Source: Clostridiales bacterium (GTDB lineage: Bacteria; Bacillota; Clostridia; Clostridiales; Clostridiaceae). From it: a DNA stretch of 64,000 nt. The position numbers and the translations under genes are program-made. The notes beneath the pieces are model-generated. The model ran no database searches. It worked only from the letters and a program-made list of their open reading frames with translations, and was not told the DNA's origin. The DNA lies in the NCBI GenBank assembly GCA_012519845.1, contig JAAYPK010000019.1, forward strand, positions 17,583-81,582, given 5' to 3'. Shown here one piece after another: positions 62,354-64,000 of the stretch (the first letter of the stretch is position 1; each line of letters begins with the position of its first letter).

Positions 62354-63411
62354 TATAATCTCTCCTCATTAAGTAGCTTAATTCTATCCTTTGCCTTTTC
62401 ATAATTATTGCTTTTTTTATAGTAATACAGTGCTAATTCCTTTTCCCCTAAGCATTCATAAATAACACCTATGTTGTATGTTGAAAGAAAACTATTAACC
62501 CCTACCATTTTACATTCTTTGTAATTTAGTGCTTTAGTAAATTCATTAATAGCCTCTTTAAAATATCCATTATTCATGTAAATCATACCAATTAAAAAAA
62601 TAAAATCACAATAACTCTTAAATTCATCATAAACCCCTAACAAATTTAAAGCTTCTTCATACCTTTTACTATTAATTAATGAATATCCATAGCTTTCAAC
62701 TAAATCCTCTACATAATATAATTTTGTATCTAAATCTATTGATAATGCTTTTTCAAAATAATTAGTTGCTTGAAAATAATCTTCCATAAGATAGTATGTT
62801 TTTCCAAGTTGATACAATATATATGGATCCTCTTGTTTTGATAAAAGTTCCTTTTTAAGCAATCTAATATTTCTATTTAATTTATCTTTTCTTTTTATTT
62901 CCTCTTCGCTATAACCTGAATGGTTTATTCTTATATTCAAGTCATGATATTCTTCTTTTTTACCTATTAACGGTACTAACTGTTCATGTATTTCACCTTT
63001 AAATTTATATTTATCTTTATTAAATATTCTGCTTACCTTACTAATGGACTTGAAACTATTACCGTTTCGTTTATATTCATTAATTACTTCTATTGTTCCT
63101 ATTTTATTTTCATTATTTATTATTGTTTCTTCAATTTCATTTTTATCAAATTGAATTATTTCCTCATCTGCATCTAAAATAAAAATATACTTGTTCTTAG
63201 CTTTTGAAACAGAAAAATTTCTTGCTAAACTAAAATCATCACACCATTTATAATTAAATAATTTATCAGTATACCTTTTTACGATTTCCTTAGTTTTATC
63301 TGTAGATCCTGTATCAACTACAATAATTTCATAGCCTAATTTTTGAATACTTTTTAAGGATTTTTCTATATTTTTTTCTTCATTCTTAACAATCATACAA
63401 ACTGATATCAA
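62353..63411 (-). CDS. TPR-containing GT2 glycosyltransferase, SunS-like
   Basis: A protein of about 352 residues: GT2 domain in residues 1-190 (ISVCMIVKNEEKNIEKSL, VDTGSTDKTKEI, the DxD in LDADEE, FKGEIHEQL) and TPR repeats in the C-terminal half (YLMEDYFQATNYFEKALSI and others). This matches the SunS/flagellin-type transferase family. The start is placed at a TTG at 63411 giving MISVCMIVKNEE; a TTG at 63441 is an alternative. It overlaps the upstream TPR gene's stop region and, by one base, the downstream gene. Confidence 0.88.
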   Translation of the reverse strand: MISVCMIVKNEEKNIEKSLKSIQKLGYEIIVVDTGSTDKTKEIVKRYTDKLFNYKWCDDFSLARNFSVSKAKNKYIFILDADEEIIQFDKNEIEETIINNENKIGTIEVINEYKRNGNSFKSISKVSRIFNKDKYKFKGEIHEQLVPLIGKKEEYHDLNIRINHSGYSEEEIKRKDKLNRNIRLLKKELLSKQEDPYILYQLGKTYYLMEDYFQATNYFEKALSIDLDTKLYYVEDLVESYGYSLINSKRYEEALNLLGVYDEFKSYCDFIFLIGMIYMNNGYFKEAINEFTKALNYKECKMVGVNSFLSTYNIGVIYECLGEKELALYYYKKSNNYEKAKDRIKLLNEERL

Positions 63412-63421
63412 AATCTTATAC

Positions 63422-64000
63422 CTACTTGAGTTTTGGCTCAATCTCTTTCTTTATTTCATTATCTTTGCATAAATTAAATGCTACATTATAAAAATATTTT
63501 GCATCATCATTTCTTTTAATTTCTTCAAAAATCATGGCAATGTTATAAGCTGCTTCAAATTTATCTTCTTTCATCTCATAAACAAAAGCTAAATTAATTA
63601 AAGCTTTTTTATAATTTCCTAGGTAATAATGTCCAACACCTTTAAGGTTAATTACATCTATATCATTATTAAATATTTGTTCTAATTCATTTAATATACT
63701 AAATCCTTCTTCTACTTTTCCTAAATAATAATACTCTTCTACTACCTTAAGTAAATTTAACTTTTCTTTTATCATTTCTTCACTTATAGGTTCTTCACTA
63801 ATATTTTGAATAAACACCTTTAATATTTTGCTATATATAGAATATTCTTTAATTAATTTTTTAAAGTCCTTTATGTATTCCAATTTATTTTTAGAATTAA
63901 TTATTATATTTCTAACCATTAATATCATTTTATAGAATTGTTCTAATATATTATTGTTTTCCTTTAATGATAGAATCTCTGGCTTATAAACTTTCTTTAA
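63422..64000 (-). CDS. TPR-repeat protein, 5' end beyond the window edge
   Basis: The frame is open from its stop at 63422 to the right edge. An ATG exists at 63928, but the 24 codons before it continue coherent sequence (KPEILSLKENNNILEQFYKM) without a stop or ribosome-binding site, so the gene very probably begins outside. At least 193 residues are visible, with TPR motifs (LGKVEEGFSILNELEQIF, YYLGNYKKALINLAFVYEM, AAYNIAMIFEEIKRNDDAKYFY). It may be the C-terminal part of another TPR glycosyltransferase of the island. Confidence 0.82.
   Translation of the reverse strand, partial: LKKVYKPEILSLKENNNILEQFYKMILMVRNIIINSKNKLEYIKDFKKLIKEYSIYSKILKVFIQNISEEPISEEMIKEKLNLLKVVEEYYYLGKVEEGFSILNELEQIFNNDIDVINLKGVGHYYLGNYKKALINLAFVYEMKEDKFEAAYNIAMIFEEIKRNDDAKYFYNVAFNLCKDNEIKKEIEPKLK

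Noticed and set aside
1..64000. Mobile elements, prophage, tRNA or rRNA genes
   Set aside because: No transposase, integrase, phage structural genes, terminal inverted repeats or tRNA cloverleaf-like sequence was recognised on reading both strands.

Overview
The window reads as chromosome from an AT-rich, endospore-forming, peritrichously motile anaerobic Firmicute, most likely Clostridium sensu stricto. The evidence is spoVAC/spoVAD and the spoIIA operon (spoIIAA-spoIIAB-sigF), one long clostridial flagellar operon with a fused FliR-FlhB, strong AGGAGG ribosome-binding sites and frequent TTG/GTG starts. Nearly every gene is on the minus strand. I saw no rRNA, tRNA, CRISPR array, insertion sequence or prophage.

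Layout from left to right. 1-2.9 kb: sporulation genes (spoVAD cut by the left edge, spoVAC, sigF-spoIIAB-spoIIAA). 2.9-24.4 kb: mixed housekeeping. This holds a Lon-family protease, an orphan trpB behind a structured leader, dinB with a DUF4003-like gene, a small plus-strand gene behind a palindromic operator, a queuosine-salvage pair (radical SAM queL plus queT) behind a preQ1-I riboswitch, metY, a PTS EIIC-EAL fusion, manA with an HD phosphohydrolase, a cysteine desulfurase-thiI pair, a Ca2+ P-type ATPase and a CBS-type family II pyrophosphatase. 24.4-26.1 kb: an M20 peptidase, then about 590 bp without an intact gene that carries decayed dehydrogenase and possibly sugar-regulator remnants and strong hairpins.

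26.1-51.2 kb: one flagellar operon transcribed leftward from a sigma-A-like promoter upstream of flgB. Its order is flgB-flgC-fliE-fliF-fliG-fliH-fliI-fliJ-fliK-flgD-(TIGR02530-type gene)-flgE-flbD-motA-motB-fliL-fliO-fliP-fliQ-fliR/flhB-flhA-flhF-flhG-ycgR-like-sigD-(coiled-coil gene)-(74-aa AUU-start gene)-flgF-flgG. It encodes the rod, MS ring, export gate, ATPase, hook, stator and sigma-28. The C-ring genes fliM and fliN/fliY are not in the window. 51.4-52.6 kb: a short flagellin gene preceded by yjfB, with a sigma-D-like promoter.

52.6-64 kb: a likely flagellin-glycosylation island upstream of the flagellin. It contains a DegT-type sugar aminotransferase, a PglD-like acyltransferase, a glycosidase-like beta-propeller protein, a WbqC-like protein and three large glycosyltransferase/TPR/methyltransferase proteins. 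One is a 1358-residue protein with a StrF-like domain, three tandem GT2 domains and a methyltransferase. A TPR gene runs off the right edge.

The most notable items are the riboswitch-controlled queuine-salvage pair, the tandem-GT2 protein and its island, the EIIC-EAL fusion (a possible sugar-to-c-di-GMP link in a genome that also encodes a PilZ flagellar brake), the non-canonical AUU-start gene in the flagellar operon, the repeat-expanded hook protein, and the gene graveyard where fliM/fliN might be expected.
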